DNA of 19,168 bases from TMED14 sp964475135 (GCA_964475135.1 CAYYWL010000030.1:1-19168), one strand, 5' to 3'; numbered from the stretch's first letter, positions 1-7,641 are shown. Notes: generated by a model from the letters alone, not told the origin. Made by a program: numbers and translations.

Positions 1-1397
1 ACGAACAAGTTCATATCTGGAGCGATGGAGTGCAAGAGGCTTTCCATGATTCCGGCCAAGTAGTTGGCGAGGGCCATCGAGGCAAACCACAAGCCCATCA
101 TGACACTCACGATTTTGGGCGGAGCCAGCTTGGTCACCATAGAGAGTCCGATCGGTGAAATGCAGAGCTCGCCAAACGTGTGAAGCACGTAGACTCCGAT
201 CAGCCAAATGGGGCTCACGAGGCCTTCACCTTCAGCGGCAAAGCTGGCGAACGACATCACGACAAAGCCCAAGGCCAGAAGCGTAAGTCCCATACCGAAT
301 TTGGCAGGCGTTGAGGGGTTCATGTTGCGGGTAGCCAGGTTGACCCACAGAGAGGCAAACATGGGCGCGAAAATGAAGATGGCAAGGGCGTTCACACTTT
401 GAAAGAGTGAGGCCGCAATCTCGTAGCCAAAGACTACGCGGTTGGTCTCTTCGGCCGCGAAGAGGTTGAAGGTTCCGCCGGCCTGCTCAAAACCGCTCCA
501 GAAGAAGATGTTGGCGATTGAGAAGATCAGAATGGCTCCGACGCGGCTCCACTGCTCGCCACCAGAGGTTCCGTTGTAAATGATGTAGGCGATGCCCAGG
601 ATGGCGGCCGCGCCAACCACCTTTAGAGCTAGGGACATGGCGTCCTCAGAGATGGCAGCCTGCAGGGCCAAGAATCCGTAGACCGTAGCTACGCCTCCGG
701 CCACGTACGCGGCGATGGTCCCGAAGTCGGCGGCGCCGAGGCGAACGCCTTCGCGGCCGGGAGGCATTCCGCGTCCTTCGAGCTTGGGTTCCTCAACGTA
801 GAGCCATACGGTGGCCAAGAGCATTCCGACACCGGCGCTTCCGAAGCCCCACATCCAGCCTACTTGCTCACCGAGGGTTCCGCAAATGATCGGCGACAAG
901 AAGGCGCCTAGGTTGATGCCCATGTAAAAGATGGTGAAGGCGGAATCTTTGCGCGGATCGTTGTCCGTGTAGAGCGCACCAACGATGGTTGAGATGTTTG
1001 GTTTGAAGAAACCGTTTCCGACAATGAGCAAGCCAAGACCCATGTGGAACATCCACTGGCGCAGGGCTTCGTCGGCGGCAAAGGCGTGTGAACCTGCCAA
1101 TGCAAATTGGCCAAAGGCCATGAGGAATCCACCGATGTAGATGGCGCGGCGCTGTCCGAGGATGCGGTCGGCGAGGGCTCCGCCGATGATGGGGGTCAGG
1201 TACACCAGACCGGTGAAGATGCCGTAGATCTCGAGGGCCGAGGCACGGTCCATTCCGAATCCGCCACGTGCGTATTCAGTGGTGAGGTAGAGCACCAAGA
1301 GGGCGCGCATTCCGTAGTAGCTGAAGCGTTCCCACATCTCAGTAAAGAAGAGGGTGTAGAGCCCGCGGGGGTGCGACATTTTTTCGGTAGAAGCCAT
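1..1397 (-). CDS. POT-family proton-dependent di/tripeptide transporter (C-terminus cut by window edge)
   Basis: Inner-membrane MFS transporter of the POT/PTR2 family, expected to import di- and tripeptides with protons. The reading frame stays open from an ATG at 1397 to the left edge (465 codons), so the last segment is missing. Near the N-terminus is the POT signature E-M-W-E-R-F-S-Y-Y-G (ExxERFxYYG, proton coupling). Further on is the PTR2 signature around FYMGINLGAF, followed by repeated hydrophobic segments typical of a 12-14 helix carrier. It lies 67 bp downstream of the DPP4-like peptidase on the same strand and has its own promoter candidate in that gap. A peptidase that releases X-Pro/X-Ala dipeptides next to a dipeptide importer suggests joint use of extracellular or periplasmic peptides (inference). 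Family assignment is firm; substrate range is not visible. Confidence 0.95.
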   Translation of the reverse strand, partial: MASTEKMSHPRGLYTLFFTEMWERFSYYGMRALLVLYLTTEYARGGFGMDRASALEIYGIFTGLVYLTPIIGGALADRILGQRRAIYIGGFLMAFGQFALAGSHAFAADEALRQWMFHMGLGLLIVGNGFFKPNISTIVGALYTDNDPRKDSAFTIFYMGINLGAFLSPIICGTLGEQVGWMWGFGSAGVGMLLATVWLYVEEPKLEGRGMPPGREGVRLGAADFGTIAAYVAGGVATVYGFLALQAAISEDAMSLALKVVGAAAILGIAYIIYNGTSGGEQWSRVGAILIFSIANIFFWSGFEQAGGTFNLFAAEETNRVVFGYEIAASLFQSVNALAIFIFAPMFASLWVNLATRNMNPSTPAKFGMGLTLLALGFVVMSFASFAAEGEGLVSPIWLIGVYVLHTFGELCISPIGLSMVTKLAPPKIVSVMMGLWFASMALANYLAGIMESLLHSIAPDMNLF

Positions 1398-1428
1398 AGT
1401 TAGGGTGTTTATCGTTCGCGTTGGGGGT

Positions 1429-1458
1429 GAAAGTTAAGCGTCAGCTGCGATTAGCCAA
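1429..1458 (-). promoter_or_regulatory. Bacteroidota-type promoter for the POT transporter
   Basis: On the minus strand, TTG (1458-1456), a 19-nt spacer, then TAACTTTC (1436-1429). This matches the Bacteroidota sigma-ABfr layout (TTG at -33, TAnnTTTG at -7) except for the last base of the -7 element. It sits in the 67-bp gap between the peptidase stop and the transporter start, giving a 5' leader of roughly 25 nt. It implies the transporter can be transcribed apart from the upstream peptidase. Confidence 0.55.
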
Positions 1459-1464
1459 TCGCTC

Positions 1465-3612
1465 TTAAAGGTTTTCAAGCAGGAAGTTGGTCATTTTGGT
1501 GAACAACTGGTAACGTGTGGCGCCGCCAAAGATTCCGTGGTTCTTGTCGGGGTAGACCATGTAGTCGAACTGCTTGTTAGCCTGAATGAGCTCTTCGGCG
1601 AGGCGCATCGAATTCTGAACGTGGACGTTGTCGTCACCGGTTCCGTGGACCAGCAAGAGGTTGCCCTTGAGTTTTGTGGCGTGGGCCAGGGGCGAATTGA
1701 TGTCGTAGTTGGTCGAGTTCTCGGCCGGTGTGCGCATGTAGCGCTCGGTGTAAATGTTGTCGTAGAAGCGCCAGTTGGTCACTGGGGCGACGGCGATGGC
1801 GGCTTTAAATACTTCGGAACCTTGCATCAAGCAGTTCGACGCCATGAATCCGCCGTAGGACCAGCCCCAGATTCCGATGCGGCCGGCGTCGACGTTGGGG
1901 TGCTTGGCCAGTGACTGCGCGGCGGCGATTTGGTCTTCGACCTCGTACTTGCCGAGCTGCAGGTAGGTGACTTTTTTGAAGTCGCGGCCTTGGGCACCGG
2001 TTCCGCGGTTGTCCACGCACACGATCCAGTAGCCTTGTGCCGCCAAGTGCTGGTACCAGAAGTAGTCGCGGCCACCCCAGCGCTGGGTGACTTGCTGGCT
2101 TCCCGGACCGCCGTACACAAACATGAGCACGGGGTACTTTTTGCTGGCGTCAAAATTCAATGGGCGAATCTCCCAAGCCGGAAGCTTTTGGCCATTGGCC
2201 GCCTCAAGAGTGAAAAAAGTCTTTGGCGATAGGGCGAATTCGCCAAGGTTTTTGCGCAATTCGGCGTTGTCTTCGAGCACGCGCACTTGCTTGCCGCTGC
2301 GGTCGTACAGGGTGTAGCTGGCGGGACTGTTGCCGTCTTGCGCCGTCAGCACATAGTAGTCAAAAGTGGACGAAAACGAAGCGTCGTTGGACGGAGCCGT
2401 GGCGGCAATCGCCGTGGGCTTACCGCCCTTGAGCTTGGTGCGGAACACCTCGCGCTGGCTGGCGCTGCGGCTCGCTGCTTGATAGTAGGCCTCGCCGCGG
2501 ACCTCGTCCACCCCGTAGAAGGTGGTGACGTCGTAGGCTCCGCTGGTGATGGGGGTGGATTTGCTTCCGTCGGCGCTGTAGAGGTAGTAGTGCGTGAATC
2601 CGCTGCGTTCACTGGCCCACACGAGGCGTCCGTCGGCCAAAAAGCTGAATTCGCGCTCGGATTCTACGTAGGCTGCGTCGGTTTCGAGCAAAAAGCGTCG
2701 GGCGGTGGCGCCAGCGCGGTAGGTCATCACCTGCATCGAGTCCTGGTGGCGGTTCAGCGTGGCAAAAAACAGCTCGCCTTTGGGGCTCCAGGCCATGCGC
2801 GGAATGTATTCGTACTTCAATCCCTCACTAGCTGTTACGGTGGCGGAACCGTTCCACACATGCAAACTGACCACGGAATTCACCTCGCCGGCCTTCGGGT
2901 ATTTAAATACGTAGGACTTGGGGTAGGTGTCGCTGCCGTACATGTCCATGCTGAACGTCGGAACCGCACGTTCGTCAAAGCGCAGGTAGGCGAGGGACTT
3001 GCTGTCGGGGCTCCAAGCCAAGGCGACGTGAAAGCCAAATTCCTCTTCGTAGACCCAGTCGGGGGCTCCGTTGAGGATGGCGTTGTCTTCTCCGTCGGTG
3101 GTGACCTGCTTCACCGCAGCCGTAGCCAGGTTTTGCACGTAAATGTTGCGCTCAAATACAAAGGCGAGCTGGGTTCCGTCGGGCGAAAGCACCGGATTTT
3201 GAATGGGCTTGCCGTAGACTTGAGTGAGCTTTTTGGCTTGACGGTCCCACACGTACACCTTGGCCGTGTACGAGTGGCGGTAAATGGGCTCGATGTCGGA
3301 CTCGAGAATGACGTAGCGCTCACCGGGAGCGAATTCGTAGCTGCTGAAGCTCAATGGGGCGCCATTCACGTTCAAATCCGCCTTTGAAACCATCACATCG
3401 ACAGCCGCGCCGGTGGCAAAGCTGTAGCGCTCAATGCCTTGGGCGGTTTGGCGGCTAAAGTGCTTGCCGTCTTCGAGCGAACGGAACCCTTGGATTCCGC
3501 GTGCATTGAATACACGGGACTCGTAGAGGTCAGACATCGCCACTGGGCGTTGGGCGAAGAGGGCAGCGGAACTCAGCACGAGTGCGGCCACCAAGCGGAT
3601 ACTGCGGTACAT
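1465..3612 (-). CDS. Dipeptidyl-peptidase IV (S9B family serine peptidase), secreted
   Basis: Exported prolyl-type peptidase that removes N-terminal X-Pro/X-Ala dipeptides. 715 residues, close to the usual DPP4 length. An N-terminal signal peptide (MYRSIRLVAALVLSSAALFAQ) is followed by the beta-propeller region, then the alpha/beta-hydrolase domain. The catalytic triad is S585 in GWSYGG, D660 in HGTGDDNVH and H692 in DKNHG. The spacing (75 and 32 residues) is nearly that of human DPP4 (78 and 32). The propeller motif DWVYEEEFGF, with E189-E191, matches the double-Glu that anchors the substrate amino terminus and separates DPP4-type members from other S9 peptidases. The frame stays open upstream to 3954, but that extension lies antisense to the next gene and encodes low-quality sequence. 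The ATG at 3612, directly ahead of the signal peptide, is therefore the start. Works plausibly with the neighbouring POT importer. Confidence 0.95.
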   Translation of the reverse strand: MYRSIRLVAALVLSSAALFAQRPVAMSDLYESRVFNARGIQGFRSLEDGKHFSRQTAQGIERYSFATGAAVDVMVSKADLNVNGAPLSFSSYEFAPGERYVILESDIEPIYRHSYTAKVYVWDRQAKKLTQVYGKPIQNPVLSPDGTQLAFVFERNIYVQNLATAAVKQVTTDGEDNAILNGAPDWVYEEEFGFHVALAWSPDSKSLAYLRFDERAVPTFSMDMYGSDTYPKSYVFKYPKAGEVNSVVSLHVWNGSATVTASEGLKYEYIPRMAWSPKGELFFATLNRHQDSMQVMTYRAGATARRFLLETDAAYVESEREFSFLADGRLVWASERSGFTHYYLYSADGSKSTPITSGAYDVTTFYGVDEVRGEAYYQAASRSASQREVFRTKLKGGKPTAIAATAPSNDASFSSTFDYYVLTAQDGNSPASYTLYDRSGKQVRVLEDNAELRKNLGEFALSPKTFFTLEAANGQKLPAWEIRPLNFDASKKYPVLMFVYGGPGSQQVTQRWGGRDYFWYQHLAAQGYWIVCVDNRGTGAQGRDFKKVTYLQLGKYEVEDQIAAAQSLAKHPNVDAGRIGIWGWSYGGFMASNCLMQGSEVFKAAIAVAPVTNWRFYDNIYTERYMRTPAENSTNYDINSPLAHATKLKGNLLLVHGTGDDNVHVQNSMRLAEELIQANKQFDYMVYPDKNHGIFGGATRYQLFTKMTNFLLENL

Positions 3613-3615
3613 TTG
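3608..3615 (+). promoter_or_regulatory. -7 element TACATTTG for the FAD-linked oxidase gene
   Basis: A perfect TAnnTTTG octamer, 22 nt before the ATG at 3638. It overlaps the start codon of the divergent peptidase gene (CAT at 3610-3612). No clear TTG at -33 was found. The two divergent start codons are only 25 bp apart, so the promoters must overlap coding DNA. Confidence 0.45.
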
Positions 3616-3637
3616 GTGCAAATCGTTAGGGATCAAG

Positions 3638-5038
3638 ATGGCCGAAGTTACGCGAAAATCACTCGAAGAATTAACTGCCCTGCTCGGGGCCGAACACGTA
3701 TCAATTGACGCAGAACGCCGGTCGGAATTTGCGCACGACGAAACCGAAGACCTGCGCGTGCTCCCCGATTTAGTGCTGCGCCCTGGGACGCCCGAAGAAG
3801 TGGCCGCGGTGCTGCGCTGGGCCAACGAGCACGAGGTACCGGTTACTCCGGCCGCGGCGCGTACGGGCTTGAGCGGCGGCGCCATTCCCGTCCACGGCGG
3901 AATTTCGCTGAGCATGGAGCGCTTCAACCGCATCCTTGAAATCGACCCCGCCAACTTTCAAGCGGTGGTCGAACCCGGCGTGGTCAACCAAGTCTTTCAC
4001 GAGGCCTGCCGCGAGCAGGGCCTGTTTTATCCGCCCGATCCCTCGTCGTGGGGCAGTAGCACGATGGGCGGCAACGTCGCCTACAACGCAGGTGGCCCGA
4101 AGGCGGTGAAGTACGGCGTCACCTCAGCCTACATCCTCAACCTTGAAGTGGTGCTCCCAACCGGTGAGGTGATCTGGACCGGAGCCAACACCCTCAAAAA
4201 CAGCACCGGCTACAACCTGACCCAGCTCATGGTGGGTTCTGAAGGCACGTTGGGCGTGATCACTAAGATCGTAGTGCGTCTGATTCCGTACCCGCGCCAC
4301 CATTTTACGATGCTGGCTCCATTTGCCTCTGCCGAGCTGGCCTGTGCGGCCGTAGCGCGCATTTTTCAGGCCGGAATCACCCCCAGCGGACTCGAATTCA
4401 TGGAACGCGACGCGATCGACTGGACGCTGCGGTTTCTGGACGGCGTGTCGATTCCGACTGGGCCGGGCATCGAGGCCCACCTGCTGATGGAGGTTGACGG
4501 AACCGACGAAGAAGCCGTGCTCCGCGAGGCCGAGCAGTTGGCCGCCGTGGCCGAAGAGGCCGGCGCCCTCGAGGTACTCTTTGCCCAAACCCAAGCGGAG
4601 CGCGACGCACTCTGGAAGCTCCGCCGCCGCGTGGGCGAGGCCGTTAAAAAGCACAGCATTTACAAAGAAGAGGACACGGTGGTTCCGCGGGCCAAGCTGC
4701 CCGACCTGCTGCGCGCGGTCAAGCGCATCGGTGGCGAGTACGGGTTTGAGTCCGTGTGCTACGGCCACGCGGGCGACGGAAACCTGCACGTCAACATCGT
4801 CAAAGGCGGCATGAGCGACGCGGACTGGCACGGCGATCGCCTGCAGCAGGGCATTCGCCAGCTCTTTACCGAGGTGCGCGCCATGGGCGGAACCATTTCG
4901 GGCGAGCACGGCATCGGCCTGGTTCAAAAGGGCTTCATGGACTTGGCCTTCGCGCCCGCGGCACTCGACCTTCAGCGCGGAATCAAAACCTTGCTCGACC
5001 CCAAGAATATTCTGAATCCAGGCAAGATTTTTGCTTAA
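3638..5038 (+). CDS. FAD-linked 2-hydroxyacid dehydrogenase (GlcD / D-lactate dehydrogenase type)
   Basis: Flavoprotein of the FAD_binding_4 / FAD-oxidase_C family, 466 residues, which oxidises a 2-hydroxyacid such as D-lactate or glycolate. The N-terminal PCMH-type FAD domain shows RPGTPEEVAAVLRWA and TGLSGGAIPVHGGISLSM, then YPPDPSSWGSSTMGGNVAYNA, the usual flavin-contact stretch. The C-terminal half carries GHAGDGNLHVN and SGEHGIGLVQK, the conserved His-rich catalytic and metal-binding motifs, and ends with LLDPKNILNPGKIF, standard for this family. The ATG at 3638 gives the expected N-terminus. No signal peptide or iron-sulfur cysteine motif is visible, so this is the single-subunit or GlcD-subunit form. 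No glcE/glcF partner lies in the window, so the substrate cannot be settled. The toxin-antitoxin module starts 24 bp downstream without an obvious terminator between. Confidence 0.9.
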   Translation: MAEVTRKSLEELTALLGAEHVSIDAERRSEFAHDETEDLRVLPDLVLRPGTPEEVAAVLRWANEHEVPVTPAAARTGLSGGAIPVHGGISLSMERFNRILEIDPANFQAVVEPGVVNQVFHEACREQGLFYPPDPSSWGSSTMGGNVAYNAGGPKAVKYGVTSAYILNLEVVLPTGEVIWTGANTLKNSTGYNLTQLMVGSEGTLGVITKIVVRLIPYPRHHFTMLAPFASAELACAAVARIFQAGITPSGLEFMERDAIDWTLRFLDGVSIPTGPGIEAHLLMEVDGTDEEAVLREAEQLAAVAEEAGALEVLFAQTQAERDALWKLRRRVGEAVKKHSIYKEEDTVVPRAKLPDLLRAVKRIGGEYGFESVCYGHAGDGNLHVNIVKGGMSDADWHGDRLQQGIRQLFTEVRAMGGTISGEHGIGLVQKGFMDLAFAPAALDLQRGIKTLLDPKNILNPGKIFA

Positions 5039-5041
5039 TTT

Positions 5042-5059
5042 AGTACAGAATTTTGTACG
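5042..5059. promoter_or_regulatory. YefM-type operator: two TGTACA-like boxes 12 bp apart
   Basis: AGTACA (5042-5047) and TGTACG (5054-5059) each match the TGTACA core bound by YefM at five of six positions, and their centres are 12 bp apart. Together they also form the inverted repeat GTACA-N6-TGTAC. The pair lies between the oxidase stop and the antitoxin ATG, four bases before the start codon. From what is known of E. coli yefM-yoeB, this is where the YefM-YoeB complex should repress its own transcription. Confidence 0.6.
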
Positions 5060-5062
5060 AAA

Positions 5063-5317
5063 ATGATTTCAACCACCCTTACCGACCTTCGCCGAGAACT
5101 CAAGGCCTACGTAGACCAAGTGGTCGACGAGGGTGAAATCATTGTGGTCAACCGCGGACGCCGCAAAGGCGTAGTGGTCATGTCGCTTGACCAATTCAAT
5201 ATGCTTGACGCCACGCAGTGGCTCACCTCGAGTGCTGCAAATGCGTCGCGCCTTCGCGATGCAGTTCGCCAAGCAGACTCCCAAGAGTACCAAAGCCACG
5301 ATTTAATCGAGCCGTGA
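5063..5317 (+). CDS. yefM: Type II antitoxin, YefM (Phd/YefM) family
   Basis: 84-residue antitoxin expected to bind and neutralise the YoeB RNase encoded next to it and to act as the DNA-binding part of an autorepressor. The N-terminal half has the family pattern TTLTDLRRELKAYVDQV...IIVVNRG...GVVVMSLDQFNML, the Phd/YefM DNA-binding and dimerisation fold. The C-terminal half (SSAANASRLRDAV...HDLIEP) corresponds to the flexible toxin-wrapping tail and resembles the E. coli YefM segment SPANARRLMDSI. The stop codon overlaps the toxin start codon (GTGA), the normal coupled arrangement. The operator-like palindromes directly upstream support the assignment. Confidence 0.93.
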   Translation: MISTTLTDLRRELKAYVDQVVDEGEIIVVNRGRRKGVVVMSLDQFNMLDATQWLTSSAANASRLRDAVRQADSQEYQSHDLIEP

Positions 5318-5568
5318 AGCTGGTCTTTGTTCCGCGCGCCTGGGAAGATTACCAACACTGGGTCGCGTCGGACAAAGCCGTTTTAAAACGAGTAAATTAT
5401 TTACTGAACGAAGTTCAGCGAACGCCATTTCACGGATCCGGAAAGCCGGAAGCGCTTAAGCATGATTTTAAGGGATGCTGGTCGCGACGTATTACGGCAG
5501 AACATCGTTTAGTGTACCGCGTTGACGGCGACCAAGTGGTCATCCTACAAGCCCGCTACCACTACTGA
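5314..5568 (+). CDS. yoeB: Type II toxin, YoeB family mRNA interferase
   Basis: 84-residue ribosome-dependent endoribonuclease of the RelE/YoeB superfamily. It aligns without gaps to E. coli YoeB, and the catalytic residues E46, R65 and H83 fall at the same positions. Shared blocks include RTPF-G-GKPE-LKH, WSRRIT-EHRLVY and the C-terminal RYHY. The start is taken as the GTG at 5314, which overlaps the antitoxin stop. Longer in-frame starts further upstream lie inside the antitoxin gene in another frame. With all catalytic residues present the toxin should be active. Its stop codon overlaps the end of the convergent acetyltransferase gene by 7 bp. Such modules are often mobile, but no flanking repeats or transposase were seen. 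Confidence 0.95.
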   Translation: MKLVFVPRAWEDYQHWVASDKAVLKRVNYLLNEVQRTPFHGSGKPEALKHDFKGCWSRRITAEHRLVYRVDGDQVVILQARYHY

Positions 5569-6098
5569 AGACCAATGAACGTCGGTTCCACCATCCCCGG
5601 CTGCGCCTCATTCAGCGCGTAGCGCATCCAGTGCACGTCGCACCACCGACCAAACTTTTGACCGGCCGCGGTGTAGGTCGCAAAGGACTCGTACCCGCAG
5701 GCTCGGTGCAGCGCGACGCTCGAGTCGTTGGGGAGCGTGATGACTCCGTAGGCCCAGACAAACCCGCGTTCCGCCAGTGACGGCAAGAGGGCCGCGTAGA
5801 GTGCGCGGCCAACGCCTTGACGGTGGGCATGAGGGGCCACATAGACGCTGGTTTCGACGGCCCACTGGTAGGCGATGCGCTCGCGGTGGGTGGTTCCGTA
5901 GGCATAGCCCAGAACCGAACCGTCAGGATCCACAGCCACCCAAAACGGGAAACGCCCGGCGATGCGCGCCAGGCGTTCCGAAAAGTCGTGCAGCGAGGGA
6001 ACTTCGGTCTCGAAGGTCGCTGCGGACTGCGCCACCACAGGCCCGTAAATCGCCAAAATGGATTCGGCGTCTGAGGGGCGGTAGGGGCGGAGCGTCAT
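5562..6098 (-). CDS. GNAT N-acetyltransferase, PAT (phosphinothricin acetyltransferase-like) subfamily
   Basis: Soluble acetyl-CoA dependent N-acetyltransferase, 178 residues. Features of the PAT subfamily: an N-terminal R-P-Y-R-P-S-D-A motif, the central WAVETSVYV strand, the acetyl-CoA loop HRQGVGRAL (Q/RxxGxG/A), and the later segment ITLPNDSSVALHRACGY. Many chromosomal PAT homologues act on amino acids or analogues such as methionine sulfoximine; the true substrate here is unknown. The start ATG at 6098 lies one base after the stop of the zinc peptidase gene (6100-6102), so the two genes are very probably cotranscribed and translationally coupled. The 3' end overlaps the yoeB toxin gene tail-to-tail by 7 bp. 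Confidence 0.85.
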   Translation of the reverse strand: MTLRPYRPSDAESILAIYGPVVAQSAATFETEVPSLHDFSERLARIAGRFPFWVAVDPDGSVLGYAYGTTHRERIAYQWAVETSVYVAPHAHRQGVGRALYAALLPSLAERGFVWAYGVITLPNDSSVALHRACGYESFATYTAAGQKFGRWCDVHWMRYALNEAQPGMVEPTFIGLQ

Positions 6099-6099
6099 G

Positions 6100-6783
6100 T
6101 TAGTCGCGGCGGCCCATGTACAGCATGATGTAGTACAGCAGCTGGGTTACGGCAGCGGCGGCAGCCACGAGGTAGGTGCGGGCAGCCCACTTGAGGGCGT
6201 CTTCAGCTTGGTGGTGGTTGCTGGCGTCGGTGATTCCGGCACCCTGAAGCCACACAAGCGCACGGCGCGAGGCGTCGTACTCAACGGGCAAGGTGACCAC
6301 TGCAAACGTCGCGAGCACGGTTTGGGCCACGATGAGCACGATCAGGGCCTGATCCCATCCGAGGCCGAGAATGCTCATTCCGAAGATCGAGAACAAGAAC
6401 ACCATGTTCATGATCTGGCCGCTCATATTGACAACGGGAACCATCTTGCTACGCATGGTCAACCAGGTGTAGGCGGTGGCGTGCTGCACGGCGTGTCCGC
6501 ACTCGTGTGCGGCGACGGCGGCGGCTGAAACGTTGCGGCCTTCGTAGACCTCAGGTGACAAGTTGACCGTTTTGTTGGCCGGATTGTAGTGGTCAGACAG
6601 TTTGCCAGGTACGCTGACGATCTGGACACTGTGCAGCCCGTAAAAGTCGAGCATTCGGCGGGCCACTTCGGCTCCCGACAAGCCACTCGAGAGGTAGCTC
6701 TCAGAGTACTTTTTGAAGCGGTTCTTCAAGCGGGCCTGCACGGCGAAGCCCAAAACCATAAAGAGGAGGAGGATAATAATCAT
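6100..6783 (-). CDS. Membrane zinc metallopeptidase, YugP-like (Zn_peptidase_2)
   Basis: Integral membrane metalloprotease of the YugP / Zn_peptidase_2 family, 227 residues. An N-terminal transmembrane segment (MIIILLLFMVLGFAV) leads into a soluble part with the zinc-binding HECGH (H93, E94, H97). Two hydrophobic segments follow, then VEYDASRRAL, which in this family supplies the third metal ligand, and a final hydrophobic segment near the C-terminus. The ATG at 6783 is chosen because it begins directly at the membrane segment and gives the usual length; the frame extends to 6849 but would add unlikely residues and cover the promoter region. The physiological substrate of this family is not established. 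The gene is divergent from surE and is followed at once by the GNAT gene. Confidence 0.88.
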   Translation of the reverse strand: MIIILLLFMVLGFAVQARLKNRFKKYSESYLSSGLSGAEVARRMLDFYGLHSVQIVSVPGKLSDHYNPANKTVNLSPEVYEGRNVSAAAVAAHECGHAVQHATAYTWLTMRSKMVPVVNMSGQIMNMVFLFSIFGMSILGLGWDQALIVLIVAQTVLATFAVVTLPVEYDASRRALVWLQGAGITDASNHHQAEDALKWAARTYLVAAAAAVTQLLYYIMLYMGRRD

Positions 6784-6807
6784 AGCGGTTTGGTCGATAA
6801 GTGGGTG

Positions 6808-6839
6808 GAAAAGTACAAATCTTGTGCCTGCCGGCGCAA
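6808..6839 (-). promoter_or_regulatory. Bacteroidota-type promoter for the zinc peptidase-GNAT pair
   Basis: On the minus strand: TTG (6839-6837), a 21-nt spacer, then TACTTTTC (6815-6808), one base from the TAnnTTTG consensus. It lies 25 bp upstream of the chosen ATG at 6783. The same TACTTTTC octamer precedes the DUF1599 gene. Confidence 0.45.
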
Positions 6840-6840
6840 G
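6821..6840. repeat. Inverted repeat in the zinc peptidase / surE divergent region
   Basis: CTTGTGCC (6821-6828), TGCC, GGCGCAAG (6833-6840). The arms are complementary at 7 of 8 positions, with a G-T wobble at the eighth. The dyad lies between the two divergent genes and covers the -33 element proposed for the zinc peptidase. It could be an operator; no regulator can be named. Confidence 0.35.
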
Positions 6841-6852
6841 GCCTGACACCCC

Positions 6853-6860
6853 TAATTTGC
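6853..6860 (+). promoter_or_regulatory. Possible -7 element (TAATTTGC) of the surE operon
   Basis: TAATTTGC resembles the Bacteroidota -7 element TAnnTTTG but is one base shorter between TA and TTTG. It ends only 4 nt before the surE ATG at 6865, so transcripts would be leaderless or nearly so. No -33 TTG at standard spacing was found, so the call is tentative. Confidence 0.3.
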
Positions 6861-6864
6861 ACCT

Positions 6865-7641
6865 ATGGCAGCACCCCTCATTTTAGTGACCAACGACGAC
6901 GGTATCACGGCGCCCGGAATTCGCACCTTAATCCACGCAATGAACCAGTTAGGTGACGTGGTGGTCGTTGCTCCGGACAGTCCGCAGAGCGGAATGGGTC
7001 ATGCGATTACCCTGCACGAATCGCTCCGCCTGAAGCCGATGAGCATCGATGCCGGACCGCAAACCGAGTACGCCTGCAGCGGAACCCCCGTGGACTGCGT
7101 CAAGTTGGCCGTGCACGAGGTGCTCAAGGACCGCAAGCCCGACCTGATTGTGAGCGGCGTCAACCACGGTAGCAACGCCAGCGTCAACGTGATTTACAGC
7201 GGAACCATGTCTGCTGCTGTCGAAGGCGCTATGCAGGGAGTGCCGAGCATTGGATTCAGCCTGCTGGACTACAAATGGGACGCTGACTTTCGCCCCGTTG
7301 AGCCCTACCTCAAGCAGATTGCTCAGGATGCGCTGACCCACGGGCTTCCCGAGGGAGTCTGCCTCAACGTCAATTTTCCGAATGCGGACAAGGTTCCGTA
7401 CACTGGGGTGCGCGTGGTGCGTCAGGCACTCGGGTTCTGGAAGGAGGCCTTTGAGGAGCGCATCGACCCCTACGGCAAGCCCTACTACTGGATGCGCGGC
7501 GACTACCACAATCCCGACGGAGCCGAGGATACCGATATCTGGGCGCTGGACCATGGCTTTGTCAGTGTGGTTCCGACCCAGTTTGACCTTACCGCCCACC
7601 ACGCCCTGTCGAACCTGCACCGCCGCCTCGACCAGCGATGA
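6865..7641 (+). CDS. surE: 5'/3'-nucleotidase SurE
   Basis: Metal-dependent nucleoside monophosphate phosphatase, 258 residues, cytoplasmic. The N-terminus has the hallmark ILVTNDDGI, with metal ligands D11 and D12. S42 lies in APDSPQSGMG, and N100 in SGVNHGSN corresponds to the conserved metal-binding Asn. YSGTMSAAVEGA follows as expected. It is the first gene of a tightly packed run with a small membrane protein, lpxB and a SpoIID-domain gene; its stop overlaps the next start as ATGA (7638-7641). The nearness of surE and lpxB is, from memory, common in Bacteroidota. Confidence 0.96.
   Translation: MAAPLILVTNDDGITAPGIRTLIHAMNQLGDVVVVAPDSPQSGMGHAITLHESLRLKPMSIDAGPQTEYACSGTPVDCVKLAVHEVLKDRKPDLIVSGVNHGSNASVNVIYSGTMSAAVEGAMQGVPSIGFSLLDYKWDADFRPVEPYLKQIAQDALTHGLPEGVCLNVNFPNADKVPYTGVRVVRQALGFWKEAFEERIDPYGKPYYWMRGDYHNPDGAEDTDIWALDHGFVSVVPTQFDLTAHHALSNLHRRLDQR

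Noticed and set aside
2287..3387. 366-codon frame on the plus strand
   Set aside because: Antisense to the well-supported DPP4 gene; composition is typical of the opposite strand of GC-rich coding DNA, and no domain is recognisable.
3613..3954. In-frame upstream extension of the DPP4 gene (829-residue version)
   Set aside because: It lies antisense to the FAD-linked oxidase gene and places 114 low-quality residues ahead of an excellent signal peptide.
4124..4927. 267-codon frame on the minus strand
   Set aside because: Antisense shadow of the FAD-linked oxidase gene.
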